Positions 1-10,569 of a stretch of DNA of 64,000 bases are shown here, piece by piece. The notes below the pieces were generated by a model. It made no database searches, had not been told where the DNA came from, and worked only from the letters and a program-made list of their open reading frames with translations. A program made the position numbers and the translations under genes. The DNA comes from Arthrobacter jiangjiafuii. Lineage in GTDB: Bacteria; Actinomycetota; Actinomycetes; Actinomycetales; Micrococcaceae. Each line of letters opens with the position of its first letter. Position 1 is the first letter of the stretch. The stretch is taken from the NCBI RefSeq assembly GCF_018622995.1, contig NZ_CP076022.1, positions 1,612,001 through 1,676,000 on the forward strand. The letters run 5' to 3'.

Positions 1-88
1 CTGAAGTACACCGCGGAACGTTCCTCTCGTCCGCCGTGGGGCCAGCGCCGTCCCCTCCCACCGCTCGATCAGGGGGAAGGACTCTCTC

Positions 89-3000
89 ATGACTGAACTG
101 TTTCCGCCCGGCGGAGATTCCGCCGTTTCGCCGTTCACCCGCTTTGCCGCGTTTCCGCCGGACTCCGGGCTGTACCGTGCCGAGAACGAAAAAGACGCCT
201 GCGGCCTTGCCGTCATCGCCACACTGCGCGGAGAACCGGGCCACGACATTGTCGACGCTGCCCTGACCGCACTGCGCAACCTTGAACACCGCGGGGCCGT
301 GGGCGCCGATGAAGGCACCGGCGACGGCGCCGGCCTGCTCACCCAGGTCCCCGACGAATTCTTCCGGGCCGTCACCGGCTTCGAACTGCCCGCCCCCGGC
401 ACATACGCCGTCGGCACCGCCTTCCTGCCCACCGAGGGCCGGGAACAGGACACCGCCCGCGCCGGCGTGGAGGCCATCGCCGAATCCGAGGGCCTGACCG
501 TCCTGGGCTGGCGCGAGGTGCCGATCGTCGCCGACCTGGTCGGCGCCATGTCCCGGGCCTGCATGCCGTACTTCGTCCAGGTCTTCCTGGCACCGGCCGA
601 CGGCGACGCCTCCGACCTGGACGCCCGCGCCTTCCGCGTGCGGAAGCGCTCCCAGAACAAGTTCGGCGTGTACTTCCCCTCGCTGTCCTCCAAGACCATG
701 GTCTACAAGGGCATGCTCACCACCGCGCAGCTGGAGCCGTTCTATCCGGACCTGTCCGACCCGCGGTTCAAGACCCGGCTGGGCATTGTGCACTCCCGCT
801 TCTCCACCAACACCTTCCCGTCCTGGCCGCTGGCCCAGCCGTTCCGCGCCATCGCCCACAACGGCGAGATCAACACGGTCAAGGGCAACCGCAACTGGAT
901 GCGCGCACGGCAGTCCCAGCTGAAGAACCCGCTGCTGGGGGAGACCCCGGAAGAGCTGTACCCGATCTGCACCCCTGGCGCGTCCGACTCGGCATCCTTC
1001 GACGAGGTCGCCGAGCTGCTGATGCTCTCGGGCCGGCCGATCACCCACGCCATCATGATGATGATCCCCGAGGCCTGGGAAAACCACGCCACCATGGATC
1101 CGGCCCGCCGCGCCTTCTACCAGTACCACTCCATGCTGATGGAGCCGTGGGACGGACCCGCCGCGGTGTCCTTCACCGACGGCACCCAGGTCGGAGCGGT
1201 CCTGGACCGCAACGGCCTGCGCCCGGCCCGCTACTGGGTGATGGAAGACGGCCTGGTGGTGCTCGCCTCCGAGGTGGGCGTGGTGGACATCGACCCCGCG
1301 AAGGTGGTCCGCAAGGGCCGCGTCTCCCCGGGCAAGATGTTCCTGGTCGACACCGAGGCCGGCCGCCTCATCGAAGACGCCGAAATCAAGGCCGAAATGG
1401 CCGCCGCGAATCCGTGGGCGGACTGGGTGAAGGAAAACCAGGTCTCCCTGGAGGAACTGCCCGAGCGCGAACACGTGCTGCACACCAAGGCCTCCATCAA
1501 CCGGCGCCAGCGGACCTTCGGCTACACGCAGGAGGAACTGCGCATCCTGCTCGGCCCGATGGCCCGCACCGGCGCCGAACCCCTGGGCGCCATGGGCTCG
1601 GACACCCCGATTGCCGTGCTGTCCCAGCGCCCGCGGCTGCTCTTTGACTACTTTGTGCAGTCCTTCGCGCAGGTCACCAACCCGCCGCTGGATTCCATCC
1701 GCGAGGAACTGGTCACCTCCATGCGCGCCTCCATCGGTCCGGTGGGGAACCTGCTGGCCACCGGCCAGGTGCGCAACCACCAGATCGCCCTGAACTTCCC
1801 GGTGATCAACAACGACCAGCTCGCCAAGATCAGCAAGCTGACCAACGCCGACGGCGAGAAGGTCTCGCTGAAGGTCCGCGGCCTGTACCGGCCGCAGGGC
1901 GGCGAGGCGGAACTGCGCGCCCGGATCGCGGAAATCTGCGAGAAGGTCTCCGGCGCCGTGAACCGCGGGGTCGAGTACATCGTGCTCTCGGACCGCGACT
2001 CCACTGCGCAGTGGGCGCCGATCCCGTCGCTGCTGCTGCTCTCCGCCGTGCACCACCACCTGCTCAAGAGCGCCAACCGCACCAAGATCTCGCTGCTGGT
2101 CGAAGCCGGCGACGTCCGCGAGGTGCACCACGTCGCCGTGCTGATGGGTTACGGCGCCTCCGCCGTGAACCCGTACCTGGCGATGGAGAGCTGCGAGGAA
2201 CTGGTCCGCAACGGCGACATCACCGGCGTCAGCCGTGAAGAGGCCGTGGCCAACCTGATCAAGGGCCTGGGCAAGGGCGTCCTGAAGATCATGTCCAAGA
2301 TGGGCATCTCCACCGTGGCCTCCTACTGCGGCGCCCAGACCTTCGAAGCCCTGGGCCTGGGCCAGGAGCTGGTGGACGAGTTCTTCCACGGCACCCAGTC
2401 CCAGCTCGGCGGCGTCGGCCTGGATGTCATTGCCGCCGAAGCCGCCGCCCGGCACGCCAGTGCCTACCCCGACGACGAAATCGAGGATCCGCACCGGCCG
2501 CTGGAAAACGGCGGCGAATACCAGTGGCGCCGCGAAGGCCCGCCGCACCTGTTCAACCCCGAAACCGTGTTCCGGCTGCAGCACGCCACCCGCGAACGCC
2601 GCTACGACGTGTTCAAGGCCTACACCAACGGCGTGGATGACCAGTCCAAGTCGCTGATGACCCTGCGCGGCCTGCTCGAATTCAACACCGCCGGCCGCAC
2701 CCCGGTGCCGATCGACGAGGTGGAGCCGGTCTCCAGCATCGTCAAGCGCTTCTCCACCGGCGCGATGAGCTACGGCTCCATCTCGCAGGAGGCGCACGAG
2801 ACCCTGGCCATCGCCATGAACCGGCTGGGCGCCAAGTCCAATACCGGCGAGGGCGGCGAGGATGTGGAGCGGCTGCTCGATCCCGAACGCCGTTCGGCGA
2901 TCAAGCAGGTCGCCTCCGGGCGCTTCGGTGTCACCAGTCTGTACCTGACCAACGCCGACGACATCCAGATCAAGATGGCCCAGGGCGCCAAGCCCGGCGA

Positions 3001-4678
3001 GGGCGGCCAGCTGATGGCGCAGAAGGTTTACCCGTGGGTGGCCCGCACCCGGCACTCCACGCCCGGCGTCGGACTCATTTCCCCGCCGCCGCACCACGAC
3101 ATCTACTCCATCGAGGACCTCGCCCAGCTGATCTACGACCTGAAGCGCTCGAATCCCAGCGCCCGGGTCCACGTCAAGCTGGTCTCCGAGGCCGGAATCG
3201 GCACCGTGGCCGCCGGCGTGACCAAGGCCAAGGCCGACGTCGTGCTCGTTTCCGGGCACGACGGCGGCACCGGCGCCTCGCCGCTGAACTCGCTCAAGCA
3301 CGCCGGCGCCCCGTGGGAACTCGGCCTGGCCGAAACCCAGCAGACACTGATGCTCAACGGCCTGCGCGACCGCGTGGTGGTGCAGGTGGACGGGCAGCTC
3401 AAGACCGGGCGCGACGTCGTGATCGCCGCGCTGCTTGGCGGCGAGGAGTTCGGTTTCGCCACCGCTCCGCTGGTGGTTTCGGGCTGCATCATGATGCGCG
3501 TCTGCCACCTGGACACCTGTCCGGTCGGCGTGGCGACGCAGAACCCCGAACTGCGGGCCCGGTTCTCCGGCAAGCCCGAGTTCGTGGTGAACTTCTTCGA
3601 GTTCATTGCCGAGGAGATCCGCGAAATCCTGGCCGAACTCGGGTTCCGGAGCCTGGAAGAGGCCATCGGCCACACCGAACTGCTGGACACCAAGGCGGCG
3701 ATCGAGCATTGGAAGGCCGACGGCCTGGACCTGGAACCGATCCTGCGCGGGCCCGACGTCGTCGAGGCAGGCGCACCAATGCGCAACATGGTGCCGCAGA
3801 ACCACGACCTGGACTCGCACTTCGATAACAAGCTGATCGAAATGAGCGCCGACGCGCTGTCCAACCGGAACCCGGTGCGCATCACCCTGGACGTGGTGAA
3901 CACCGACCGCTCGGTGGGCACCATGCTGGGGCACACCGTGACCAAGACGTTCGGCGTCGACACCCTGGCCACCGACACCATCGACGTGACCCTCACCGGC
4001 CAGGCCGGACAGTCCCTCGGCGCGTTCCTGCCGGCCGGCATCACGCTGCGCCTGCTCGGGGACTCCAACGACTACGTGGGCAAGGGCCTGTCCGGCGGCC
4101 GGATCACGGTCCGCCCGGACCGCGCCAACGTGTTCGACGCCGCGCGGAACGTCATTGCCGGCAACGTGATCGGTTACGGCGCCACCAGCGGCGAGATGTT
4201 CCTGCGCGGCCAGGTGGGCGAACGCTTCCTGGTCCGCAACTCCGGGGCCACCGCCGTCGTCGAAGGCATCGGCGACCACGGCTGCGAGTACATGACCGGG
4301 GGACAGGCACTGATCCTGGGCCCCACCGGCCGCAACTTCGGCGCCGGCATGTCCGGCGGCACCGCCTACCTGCTGGACCTCAAGCCAGAGCGGATGAACA
4401 AGGACGCGCTGGAGAAGGGCGAACTGCGCCTGGAACCGCTGGACGCCGAGGACGCCGACATTGTCCGCGGCCTGCTGGTGCAGCACGTCGAAGAGACCGA
4501 ATCCGCGCTGGCCGCCGCCCTGCTGGAGGATTTCGACGCAACTGCCCGCCGCATGACCAAAGTGCTGCCGCGTGACTACGCAGCGGTGCTGGATGCCCGC
4601 GCTTCCGCCGCCGAAGCGGGTCTTGACCCCGACGGCGCCGAAGCCTGGACCCGAATCTTGGAGGTAACCGGTGGCTGA
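89..4678 (+). CDS. gltB: Glutamate synthase (NADPH) large subunit
   Basis: Catalyses glutamate formation from glutamine and 2-oxoglutarate in the cytoplasm, with GltD supplying electrons. The 1529-aa length is normal. An N-terminal propeptide of 37 residues precedes the Ntn-type amidotransferase nucleophile Cys38 (context [11 protein letters not shown]). The FMN-binding synthase domain carries the 3Fe-4S cysteines C1133, C1139 and C1144 ([15 protein letters not shown]), and the C-terminal glycine-rich GXGXG beta-helix domain is present. The ATG is preceded by AGGGGGAAGGA at 71-81, 7 nt away. The last 8 nt overlap gltD, so the pair is translationally coupled. Bases 1-88 are open in one frame and could be the tail of an upstream gene, but I do not recognise it. 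Confidence 0.98.
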   Translation: MTELFPPGGDSAVSPFTRFAAFPPDSGLYRAENEKDACGLAVIATLRGEPGHDIVDAALTALRNLEHRGAVGADEGTGDGAGLLTQVPDEFFRAVTGFELPAPGTYAVGTAFLPTEGREQDTARAGVEAIAESEGLTVLGWREVPIVADLVGAMSRACMPYFVQVFLAPADGDASDLDARAFRVRKRSQNKFGVYFPSLSSKTMVYKGMLTTAQLEPFYPDLSDPRFKTRLGIVHSRFSTNTFPSWPLAQPFRAIAHNGEINTVKGNRNWMRARQSQLKNPLLGETPEELYPICTPGASDSASFDEVAELLMLSGRPITHAIMMMIPEAWENHATMDPARRAFYQYHSMLMEPWDGPAAVSFTDGTQVGAVLDRNGLRPARYWVMEDGLVVLASEVGVVDIDPAKVVRKGRVSPGKMFLVDTEAGRLIEDAEIKAEMAAANPWADWVKENQVSLEELPEREHVLHTKASINRRQRTFGYTQEELRILLGPMARTGAEPLGAMGSDTPIAVLSQRPRLLFDYFVQSFAQVTNPPLDSIREELVTSMRASIGPVGNLLATGQVRNHQIALNFPVINNDQLAKISKLTNADGEKVSLKVRGLYRPQGGEAELRARIAEICEKVSGAVNRGVEYIVLSDRDSTAQWAPIPSLLLLSAVHHHLLKSANRTKISLLVEAGDVREVHHVAVLMGYGASAVNPYLAMESCEELVRNGDITGVSREEAVANLIKGLGKGVLKIMSKMGISTVASYCGAQTFEALGLGQELVDEFFHGTQSQLGGVGLDVIAAEAAARHASAYPDDEIEDPHRPLENGGEYQWRREGPPHLFNPETVFRLQHATRERRYDVFKAYTNGVDDQSKSLMTLRGLLEFNTAGRTPVPIDEVEPVSSIVKRFSTGAMSYGSISQEAHETLAIAMNRLGAKSNTGEGGEDVERLLDPERRSAIKQVASGRFGVTSLYLTNADDIQIKMAQGAKPGEGGQLMAQKVYPWVARTRHSTPGVGLISPPPHHDIYSIEDLAQLIYDLKRSNPSARVHVKLVSEAGIGTVAAGVTKAKADVVLVSGHDGGTGASPLNSLKHAGAPWELGLAETQQTLMLNGLRDRVVVQVDGQLKTGRDVVIAALLGGEEFGFATAPLVVSGCIMMRVCHLDTCPVGVATQNPELRARFSGKPEFVVNFFEFIAEEIREILAELGFRSLEEAIGHTELLDTKAAIEHWKADGLDLEPILRGPDVVEAGAPMRNMVPQNHDLDSHFDNKLIEMSADALSNRNPVRITLDVVNTDRSVGTMLGHTVTKTFGVDTLATDTIDVTLTGQAGQSLGAFLPAGITLRLLGDSNDYVGKGLSGGRITVRPDRANVFDAARNVIAGNVIGYGATSGEMFLRGQVGERFLVRNSGATAVVEGIGDHGCEYMTGGQALILGPTGRNFGAGMSGGTAYLLDLKPERMNKDALEKGELRLEPLDAEDADIVRGLLVQHVEETESALAAALLEDFDATARRMTKVLPRDYAAVLDARASAAEAGLDPDGAEAWTRILEVTGG

Positions 4679-6128
4679 CCCACGCGGATTCTTGAAAGTA
4701 CGCGAACGCCAGACCCAGCCGCGCCGGCCCGTACCCGTGCGCATCATGGACTGGAAAGAGGTCTACGAGGCCCAGGAAAAGGGTGTCCTGAAGGAACAGG
4801 CCGGACGCTGCATGGACTGCGGCATTCCGTTCTGCCACCAGGGCTGCCCGCTGGGGAACCTGATTCCGGAATGGAATGACCTGATGTACCGGCACAAGGG
4901 CCGCGAGGCCATTGAACGGCTGCACGCCACCAACAACTTCCCGGAGTTCACCGGACGGCTGTGCCCGGCTCCCTGCGAAGCCTCCTGCGTGCTGGGCATC
5001 AACCAGCCCGCGGTGACCATCAAGCAGGTTGAGGTTTCGATCATCGACCAGGCCTTCGACGAGAACTGGGTGACCCCGCACGCCCCCGAGCGGCTCACGG
5101 ACAAGACGATCGCCGTCGTCGGCTCCGGACCGGCCGGCCTGGCCGTCGCCCAGCAGCTCACCCGCGCCGGACACACCGTGGCGGTCTATGAGCGTGACGA
5201 CAAGATCGGCGGGCTGCTCCGCTACGGCATCCCCGACTTCAAGATGGAAAAGCTGCAGGTGGACCGCCGGCTGGACCAGATGCGCGCCGAGGGCACCCGG
5301 TTCCGCACCGGTGTCGAAGTGGGCCGGGACATCAGCTGGGAGCAGCTGCGGCGCCGGTATGACGCCGTCGTCGTCGCCACCGGCTCCACCGTTCCGCGCG
5401 ACCTGCCGATCCCCGGCCGCGAGCTGGATGGCGTGCATTTCGCCATGGAATACCTGGTGCAGGCCAACCGCGTCGTGGCCGGCGAGCAGGTCAAGCGGCA
5501 GATCAACGCCGAGGGCAAGCACGTGATCATCCTCGGCGGCGGCGACACCGGCGCCGACTGCCTGGGCACCGCCCACCGCCAGCAGGCCGCGTCGGTGACC
5601 ACGCTGGCGATCGGCAAGCAGCCGCCGGCCGAGCGCGCCGCGCACCAGCCGTGGCCGATGTACCCGACGCTGTTCGAAACCGCCAGCGCACACGAGGAAG
5701 GCGGGGAGCGGACCTACCTCGCGTCCACCGTGGAGTTCGTGGGGGAGAACGGGAAGCTGACCGGGGTGAAGATCGCCGAGACCGAGTTCGTGGACGGCCG
5801 GCGCGTGCCCAAGGCAGGCACCGAACGCGTGCTGCCGGCGGACCTGGTCTTCCTGGCCCTGGGCTTCACCGGCCCGGAACCGGCCGGGCTGGCCGAGCAG
5901 GTACAGGCCGAGTTCGACGAGCGCACCAACGTGGTCCGTGACGGCTACTACATGACAAAAACCCCCGGTGTCTTTGCCGCCGGGGATGCCGGCCGCGGGC
6001 AGTCCCTGATCGTGTGGGCGATCGCCGAGGGGCGGGCCTGCGCGGCGGCCGTGGACCAGTGGCTGATGGGCTCCACCCGCCTGCCCGCTCCGGTGGCGCC
6101 GAGCGACCGGGCGATTACGCCGCTGTAG
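4671..6128 (+). CDS. gltD: Glutamate synthase (NADPH) small subunit
   Basis: Takes electrons from NADPH through FAD and Fe-S clusters to GltB. The protein is 485 aa. N-terminal cysteine groups C47/C50/C55/C59 and C98/C102/C106 are the Fe-S ligand sets typical of the family. A FAD-binding GSGPAG lies at 151-156 and an NADPH-binding GGGDTG at 289-294. The start is GTG with GGAGGT at 4660-4665 inside the gltB end, and the genes overlap by 8 nt. The short spacer after the stop leads to a convergent TetR gene, so this operon appears to hold only the two subunits. Confidence 0.98.
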   Translation: MADPRGFLKVRERQTQPRRPVPVRIMDWKEVYEAQEKGVLKEQAGRCMDCGIPFCHQGCPLGNLIPEWNDLMYRHKGREAIERLHATNNFPEFTGRLCPAPCEASCVLGINQPAVTIKQVEVSIIDQAFDENWVTPHAPERLTDKTIAVVGSGPAGLAVAQQLTRAGHTVAVYERDDKIGGLLRYGIPDFKMEKLQVDRRLDQMRAEGTRFRTGVEVGRDISWEQLRRRYDAVVVATGSTVPRDLPIPGRELDGVHFAMEYLVQANRVVAGEQVKRQINAEGKHVIILGGGDTGADCLGTAHRQQAASVTTLAIGKQPPAERAAHQPWPMYPTLFETASAHEEGGERTYLASTVEFVGENGKLTGVKIAETEFVDGRRVPKAGTERVLPADLVFLALGFTGPEPAGLAEQVQAEFDERTNVVRDGYYMTKTPGVFAAGDAGRGQSLIVWAIAEGRACAAAVDQWLMGSTRLPAPVAPSDRAITPL

Positions 6129-6170
6129 GGGCAGGCCTGCAGGTGTTGTGACCAGGCGCCCCCGCCCCGG

Positions 6171-6800
6171 TCAGCAGTGCCCGGTTTCCCGGCCCCGGTT
6201 CCCCTCATCGAGGGCTTCGAGGGCCCGGGCTGTCAGCGCCTGCAGACCGGCCGTGTCATCGCCCATCCAAAGATCCATGGCGACGGCTGAGGCCGCCCAG
6301 GTGACCGCCACCTGCACCCGTGCCGTCAGCGGGTCTGTGTCTCCCGTGTGCGAGAGATAGTGGGCGGTGACTTCGGCCAGCATGGAATCGGCGTGTTCGG
6401 CGGAGCTGGCCCGCAGGCCGCGGTCCTCGGACATGAGGTGGTGCAGCATCCGGAAATATGTCCGCCGGGACTCGAAATCCGCCGCGGCCTGCAGCAGCGC
6501 CCGGCGCAGTGCGTCCCAGGGCCCGCCGTCTGTGCAGCGGGCGTGGAAATCGTCCAGCATCCCGTCCAACGCCAGCCGCGAGTTGTGGAAGAGGGCGGCA
6601 TCCTTGGTGTCGAAGTAGCGGAAGAAGGTGCTGCGCGAAACACCGGCCGCGTCCACGATCTGATCCACGGTCACTGCGGCAAAGCCCTGTTCCGCGAATA
6701 GCCGTTGGGCCGTGTCCACCAGAAGCGCCTGAACCTGTGCCTTCTTGCGTTCCCGCAGCCCCGCGGGCGGACGGCTAGGGCACGACACGGTCTTGGGCAC
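6171..6800 (-). CDS. TetR-family transcriptional regulator
   Basis: A 209-aa DNA-binding repressor. The N-terminal HTH runs over about residues 20-65, with the family signature VDQIVDAAGVSRSTFFRYF; the rest is a helical ligand domain with a large C-terminal part (TetR_C type). The start is GTG, with AGGA about 7 nt upstream. It faces away from the OYE-family gene at 6917, and a perfect AGTTTC-T-GAAACT palindrome lies between them, so it probably controls that gene and itself. The ligand is unknown. Confidence 0.9.
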   Translation of the reverse strand: MPKTVSCPSRPPAGLRERKKAQVQALLVDTAQRLFAEQGFAAVTVDQIVDAAGVSRSTFFRYFDTKDAALFHNSRLALDGMLDDFHARCTDGGPWDALRRALLQAAADFESRRTYFRMLHHLMSEDRGLRASSAEHADSMLAEVTAHYLSHTGDTDPLTARVQVAVTWAASAVAMDLWMGDDTAGLQALTARALEALDEGNRGRETGHC

Positions 6801-6827
6801 GGTTGATCCTGACGATCGGAGAGCTAG

Positions 6828-6840
6828 AGTTTCTGAAACT
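6828..6840. promoter_or_regulatory. Candidate TetR operator palindrome
   Basis: AGTTTCTGAAACT is a perfect 6-bp inverted repeat with a one-base centre, in the divergent intergenic region between the TetR gene and the OYE-family gene. Its position and symmetry fit a repressor site for the neighbouring TetR protein. This is inference. Confidence 0.45.
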
Positions 6841-6916
6841 GGGTGTCACTTTTACCCCGCAGTGGCAATGAGGCTGTCTGCGGGATCCGGCTTCCCAGCC
6901 TACAAGGAGTCTTCGC

Positions 6917-8122
6917 ATGCCTGTTGATATCACTCTTGGTACCCGTCCGCCCGTTCCCTCGCCGCTGTCGCCGGCAAGCATCGGACCCGTCCAGCTGCGC
7001 AACCGCATCATCAAGGCAGCAACGTCCGAAGGCCGGTCGCCCGACGGGCTTGTTACCCAGGACCTGATCGATTTCCATGTTGGCTTTGCCCGGGGCGGGG
7101 TGGGTATGACCACCGTCGCGTACTGCGCCGTCGGCCAGGAAGGCCGAAGCGCGCCGGGGCAGATCATCATGTCCGCCGAGGCCGTTCCGGGACTGCTGCG
7201 CCTCACGGATGCGGTGCATGCTGAGGGTGCAGCCATTTCGGCCCAGCTGGGCCACGCCGGCGTCGTAGCCAGCCGTGCCGTCACCGGCGTCGCCGCACTC
7301 TCGCCGAGTACCTTCGTCAACCCCACCTCGTTCCAGCTCTGCAAGGAGATCAGCCGGAGTCAGATGCGCGACGTCGTCGACCAGTTCCGTGACGCAGCGA
7401 TCATCGCCGCCGACGCCGGGTTCGATGCCGTCGAGCTCCACTTCGGGCATCTGTACCTGCCCAGCTCATTCATGAGCCCTTGGATGAACAAGCGCAGGGA
7501 CGAGTATGGAGGCAGTATTGAGAACCGCACCCGGTTTGCCCGGGAGATCGCCGGGGCGGTGAAGAATGCTGTCGGGGACAGGGTCGCCGTGATGGCGAAG
7601 ATGAGCATGGATGACGGCATCAAGGGCAGTATCTGGCTCGACGAATCGCTGCAGTCGGCGCAGTTGCTGGACTCGGACAACGTGCTGGACGCCATAGAGC
7701 TGACCATGGGTTCTTCCGTGAAGAAGCAGATGTTCCTCTTCCGCGGTGACGTTCCGGTGGACGGAATGGCAGCGGTCATGAAGGAACCATTCAAGACCGG
7801 AGTGAAGGTCCTCGGCAAAAAGATCCTGGGGGAGTACCCGTACTACGACCTGTACATGCTTGAGGCCGCCCGGCAATTCCGGCCTGTCGTGCGCAATGCC
7901 AAGTTGATCCTGCTGGGCGGGATCAACAACATGGCCCATTTGGAGACCGCCATGGCAGAGGGATTCGAGTTCGCCGCCATGGGCCGGGCGCTGCTGCGCG
8001 AGCCGGACCTGATCAACCGGCTGGCTGAAGACTCGACCAAGCCCGGGCTCTGTATCCACTGCAACAAGTGCATGTTCACCGTCTACGGCCAGACCCACTG
8101 TGTGCTGGCAGAAGCCGTGTGA
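6917..8122 (+). CDS. NADH:flavin oxidoreductase, Old Yellow Enzyme family
   Basis: An FMN-dependent TIM-barrel ene-reductase of 401 aa. The barrel start QLRNRIIKAATSEGR, the AQLGHAG strand (113 region), the active-site H175/H178 in ELHFGH, and the phosphate-binding GG/MGRALLREPDL segments all fit the family. Unusually for a one-domain OYE, the C-terminus carries C379, C382, C385 and C395, a cluster like the 4Fe-4S ligands of 2,4-dienoyl-CoA reductase, but the FAD/NAD domains of that enzyme are absent. The ATG has AAGGAGT 9 nt upstream. It is divergent from the TetR gene, its likely regulator. The substrate is unknown. Confidence 0.88.
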   Translation: MPVDITLGTRPPVPSPLSPASIGPVQLRNRIIKAATSEGRSPDGLVTQDLIDFHVGFARGGVGMTTVAYCAVGQEGRSAPGQIIMSAEAVPGLLRLTDAVHAEGAAISAQLGHAGVVASRAVTGVAALSPSTFVNPTSFQLCKEISRSQMRDVVDQFRDAAIIAADAGFDAVELHFGHLYLPSSFMSPWMNKRRDEYGGSIENRTRFAREIAGAVKNAVGDRVAVMAKMSMDDGIKGSIWLDESLQSAQLLDSDNVLDAIELTMGSSVKKQMFLFRGDVPVDGMAAVMKEPFKTGVKVLGKKILGEYPYYDLYMLEAARQFRPVVRNAKLILLGGINNMAHLETAMAEGFEFAAMGRALLREPDLINRLAEDSTKPGLCIHCNKCMFTVYGQTHCVLAEAV

Positions 8123-8200
8123 GAGAAAAAACACGGGCCGTAGTCTCCTTCATAGTCGGATGCTGCGGCCCGTCTCCATGCGCAATCGAGGCAGGGCGAC

Positions 8201-8206
8201 TAGGCT
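8201..8206 (+). promoter_or_regulatory. Candidate -10 box for pyk (leaderless)
   Basis: TAGGCT ends 7 nt before the pyk ATG, so transcription would start at or next to the A of the start codon. The same hexamer sits before several other genes in this window at 6-7 nt. A weak GGAG also lies 3 nt before the ATG, too close for normal use. Confidence 0.4.
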
Positions 8207-8213
8207 GGAGTAT

Positions 8214-9725
8214 ATGAGACGCGCAAAAATTGTGGCCACTTTTGGCCCCGCAATCAACAGCTATGAAAACACCCTCGCGGTTCTGCGCGCAGGCGTGGAC
8301 GTGGCCCGCATGAACATGAGCCACGGCGATCACGATGTGCACAAGTCGGTCTACGACAACGTGCGCCGTGCTTCCGAGGAACTTGGCAAGCCCGTCGGCA
8401 TCTTCGCCGACCTGCAGGGCCCCAAGATCCGCCTGGGCCGTTTCATGGACGGTCCGCATTTCCTGAACAAGGGTGACGTCTTCACGATCACCATTGAGGA
8501 CGTGCCCGGCACCAAGGACATTGTCTCCACCACGCACACCGGCCTGCCGAACGACGTCAACGTGGGGGACACCCTGCTCATTGACGACGGAAAGGTTGCC
8601 GTTCGCTGCACCGCCGTGGACGACGTCAAGGTTGTCACGGAAGTAACGGTTCCCGGCGCCGTGTCCAACAACAAGGGCCTGAACCTCCCGGGCGTTGCCG
8701 TGAGCGTTCCCGCCATGAGCGACAAAGACGAGGCCGACCTCCGCTGGGCGATCCGCACCGGCGTGGACATGGTTGCCCTGTCCTTCGTCCGCAATGCCGT
8801 CGACGTCCGCCGCGTCCACGAGATCATGGACGAGGAAGGCCGCCGCGTGCCGGTCATCGCCAAGATCGAGAAGCCGCAGGCCGTTGCAGCCATCGAGGAA
8901 ATCATCGACGCGTTTGACGCGATCATGGTTGCCCGCGGCGATCTCGGCGTCGAACTGCCGCTGGAAGACGTCCCCCTGGTCCAGAAGAACGCCATTGAGC
9001 TGGCCCGCCGCTGGGCGAAGCCGGTCATCGTGGCCACCCAGGTCCTGGAATCCATGATCGAAAGCCCGCGCCCCACCCGCGCCGAGGCTTCCGACTGCGC
9101 CAACGCCGTCCTTGATGGTGCCGACGCCGTGATGCTCTCGGGCGAAACCTCAGTGGGTAAGTACCCGATCGAAACCGTGACCACCATGGCCCGGATCATC
9201 GAGTCCACCGAAGAGCACGGCCTGAACCGCGTGCCGGCCCTGGGCTCCAAGCCGCGCACCCGCGGCGGCGCCATTACCCGTGCAGCCGTGGAAATTGCCG
9301 ACCAGCTGGATGCGAAGTTCGTCTGTACCTTCACCCAGTCCGGCGACTCCGCCCGCCGGCTTTCCCGCCTGCGCCCGAAGAAGCCGGTCCTGGCCTTCAC
9401 CCCGGTGGAGCAGACCTACCGCTACATGAGCCTCTTCTGGGGAATCCAGCCGATGCTGGTCGAGTTCGCGGAGAACACCGACCAGATGACCGCCCAGGTG
9501 GACCGCACCCTGTTCGAGAACGACCTCGTGGAGCTGGACGACCTGGTGGTCATCGCCGCCGGTTCGCCTCCCGGACAGGCCGGATCCACCAACTCCATCA
9601 AGGTCCACAAGGTGGGGGATATCGCCGACGCCGGCCAGCGCCTTGAGGGGCAGATGCGGGTCAAGGAGAAGGTTGGCCCGTGGCCGATCAAGAGCGCCAA
9701 CAAGGGCAAGGCCAAACCCATCTAA
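8214..9725 (+). CDS. pyk: Pyruvate kinase
   Basis: Makes pyruvate and ATP from phosphoenolpyruvate and ADP, the last step of glycolysis. The protein is 503 aa from the ATG at 8214 (MRRAKIVATFGPA). Family motifs are NMSHGDH, the FADLQGPKIRLG strand, the catalytic AKIEKPQAV, MVARGDLGVELP and TQVLESMIESPRPTRAEASD, followed by the C-terminal regulatory domain. An upstream in-frame extension to 8100 is part of the open frame only and overlaps the preceding gene. A strong terminator follows, so it is probably monocistronic. Confidence 0.97.
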   Translation: MRRAKIVATFGPAINSYENTLAVLRAGVDVARMNMSHGDHDVHKSVYDNVRRASEELGKPVGIFADLQGPKIRLGRFMDGPHFLNKGDVFTITIEDVPGTKDIVSTTHTGLPNDVNVGDTLLIDDGKVAVRCTAVDDVKVVTEVTVPGAVSNNKGLNLPGVAVSVPAMSDKDEADLRWAIRTGVDMVALSFVRNAVDVRRVHEIMDEEGRRVPVIAKIEKPQAVAAIEEIIDAFDAIMVARGDLGVELPLEDVPLVQKNAIELARRWAKPVIVATQVLESMIESPRPTRAEASDCANAVLDGADAVMLSGETSVGKYPIETVTTMARIIESTEEHGLNRVPALGSKPRTRGGAITRAAVEIADQLDAKFVCTFTQSGDSARRLSRLRPKKPVLAFTPVEQTYRYMSLFWGIQPMLVEFAENTDQMTAQVDRTLFENDLVELDDLVVIAAGSPPGQAGSTNSIKVHKVGDIADAGQRLEGQMRVKEKVGPWPIKSANKGKAKPI

Positions 9726-9776
9726 ACCGGGTTTTTCCGGTGCGCTGAACCTGCGCACCACAGTCCTCGCGACATG

Positions 9777-9816
9777 AAGCTGCCCGGCCGGATCATCCGG
9801 CCGGGCAGCTTTTTCC
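9777..9816 (+). terminator. Rho-independent terminator of pyk
   Basis: A perfect 17-bp inverted repeat (arms 9777-9793 and 9795-9811) with a GATCATC-type loop, followed by a T-rich run. It lies 51 nt after the pyk stop. Confidence 0.92.
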
Positions 9817-10144
9817 CTTTTTGTTATCCGTTTCCATCCACTCATATCAAACTTTCTGGATATAACCCTGATTTCAAACCCAGGGGAGACTCGGGCCCCG
9901 ATCTTAAGGAACCTAACTTCCCACCCCAAAACCGCCTGGACCGGAGGGGTCTGGGAGGCGGCCGGCGCCGCCGGCGTCCCATCTCACCCTTTGAGGGTGA
10001 GGTGCCCGGGACCAGCCGGAATTCATAATTGAGTGGTAGCTGCGTGGAATTCCGTCTGTCATGTGCCGGCGCTGGGGGAGGCTGTGGCCTGGCAGGAGAT
10101 GCTCGTTTGAGCGCCGCGCCAACCGATGAAAGCAGGAGGCCTCC
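9817..10144. other. Intergenic region, regulatory only
   Basis: No convincing gene in about 330 bases. It holds a GC-rich imperfect inverted repeat around 9957-9976 and the CTCACCC palindrome listed separately. An SD (AGGAGG at 10134-10139) at the right edge serves the SHOCT gene. Confidence 0.6.
9983..10001. promoter_or_regulatory. Palindrome CTCACCC-N5-GGGTGAG
   Basis: Perfect 7-bp arms at 9983-9989 and 9995-10001, flanked by an outer GTCCC/GGGAC pair. It could be an operator or an RNA hairpin in the leader of the SHOCT membrane protein gene. No known regulator is recognised. Confidence 0.4.
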
Positions 10145-10534
10145 ATGGAATTCTGGGACGACTTTTGGAGCATTATCTGGTGGGTATTTGCCGCCACGGT
10201 TTTCTTTGCCTACCTGATGGCATTGTTCGCGGTGATCAGCGACCTCTTCCGGGACCGCGGGATGAGCGGCTGGGGGAAGGCTGTCTGGCTGATCTTCCTG
10301 CTGTTCTTTCCCGTCCTTACCGTCCTCGTGTATCTCATTGCCCGCGGCAAGGGAATGAATGAGCGGGCGCAGGAAAGCGCCGAGGCGAGCAGGGAATCCA
10401 CCGAGGCATACATTCGCCGGGTTGCCGGGGGAAGCCCCAGCGACGAAATTTCCAAGGCCAAGAATCTCCTGGACCAGGGAGCCATCACTCCGGACGAATT
10501 CGAAACGATCAAGCGCAGGGTGGTTCCCGCCTAA
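10145..10534 (+). CDS. Small membrane protein with PLDc_N-like and SHOCT domains
   Basis: A 129-aa protein. Two hydrophobic helices (about 8-32 and 42-68), with the conserved RDRGMSGWGKAVW loop between them, match the short PLDc_N-type membrane module. The C-terminus (SDEISKAKNLLDQGAITPDEFETIKRRV) is a SHOCT motif, a short oligomerisation module. A strong SD AGGAGG stands 5 nt before the ATG. The role is unknown; such proteins are common in actinobacteria. A LuxR-type gene converges on it. Confidence 0.85.
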   Translation: MEFWDDFWSIIWWVFAATVFFAYLMALFAVISDLFRDRGMSGWGKAVWLIFLLFFPVLTVLVYLIARGKGMNERAQESAEASRESTEAYIRRVAGGSPSDEISKAKNLLDQGAITPDEFETIKRRVVPA

Positions 10535-10569
10535 AGGTTCACCGCAGGACGGCGGGGCACCGTGCGTCC

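Noticed and set aside
4380-5693. Long minus-strand open frame (437 aa) opposite gltB/gltD
   Set aside because: It lies fully under two certain genes and is a GC-rich antisense shadow without start signals or domain motifs.
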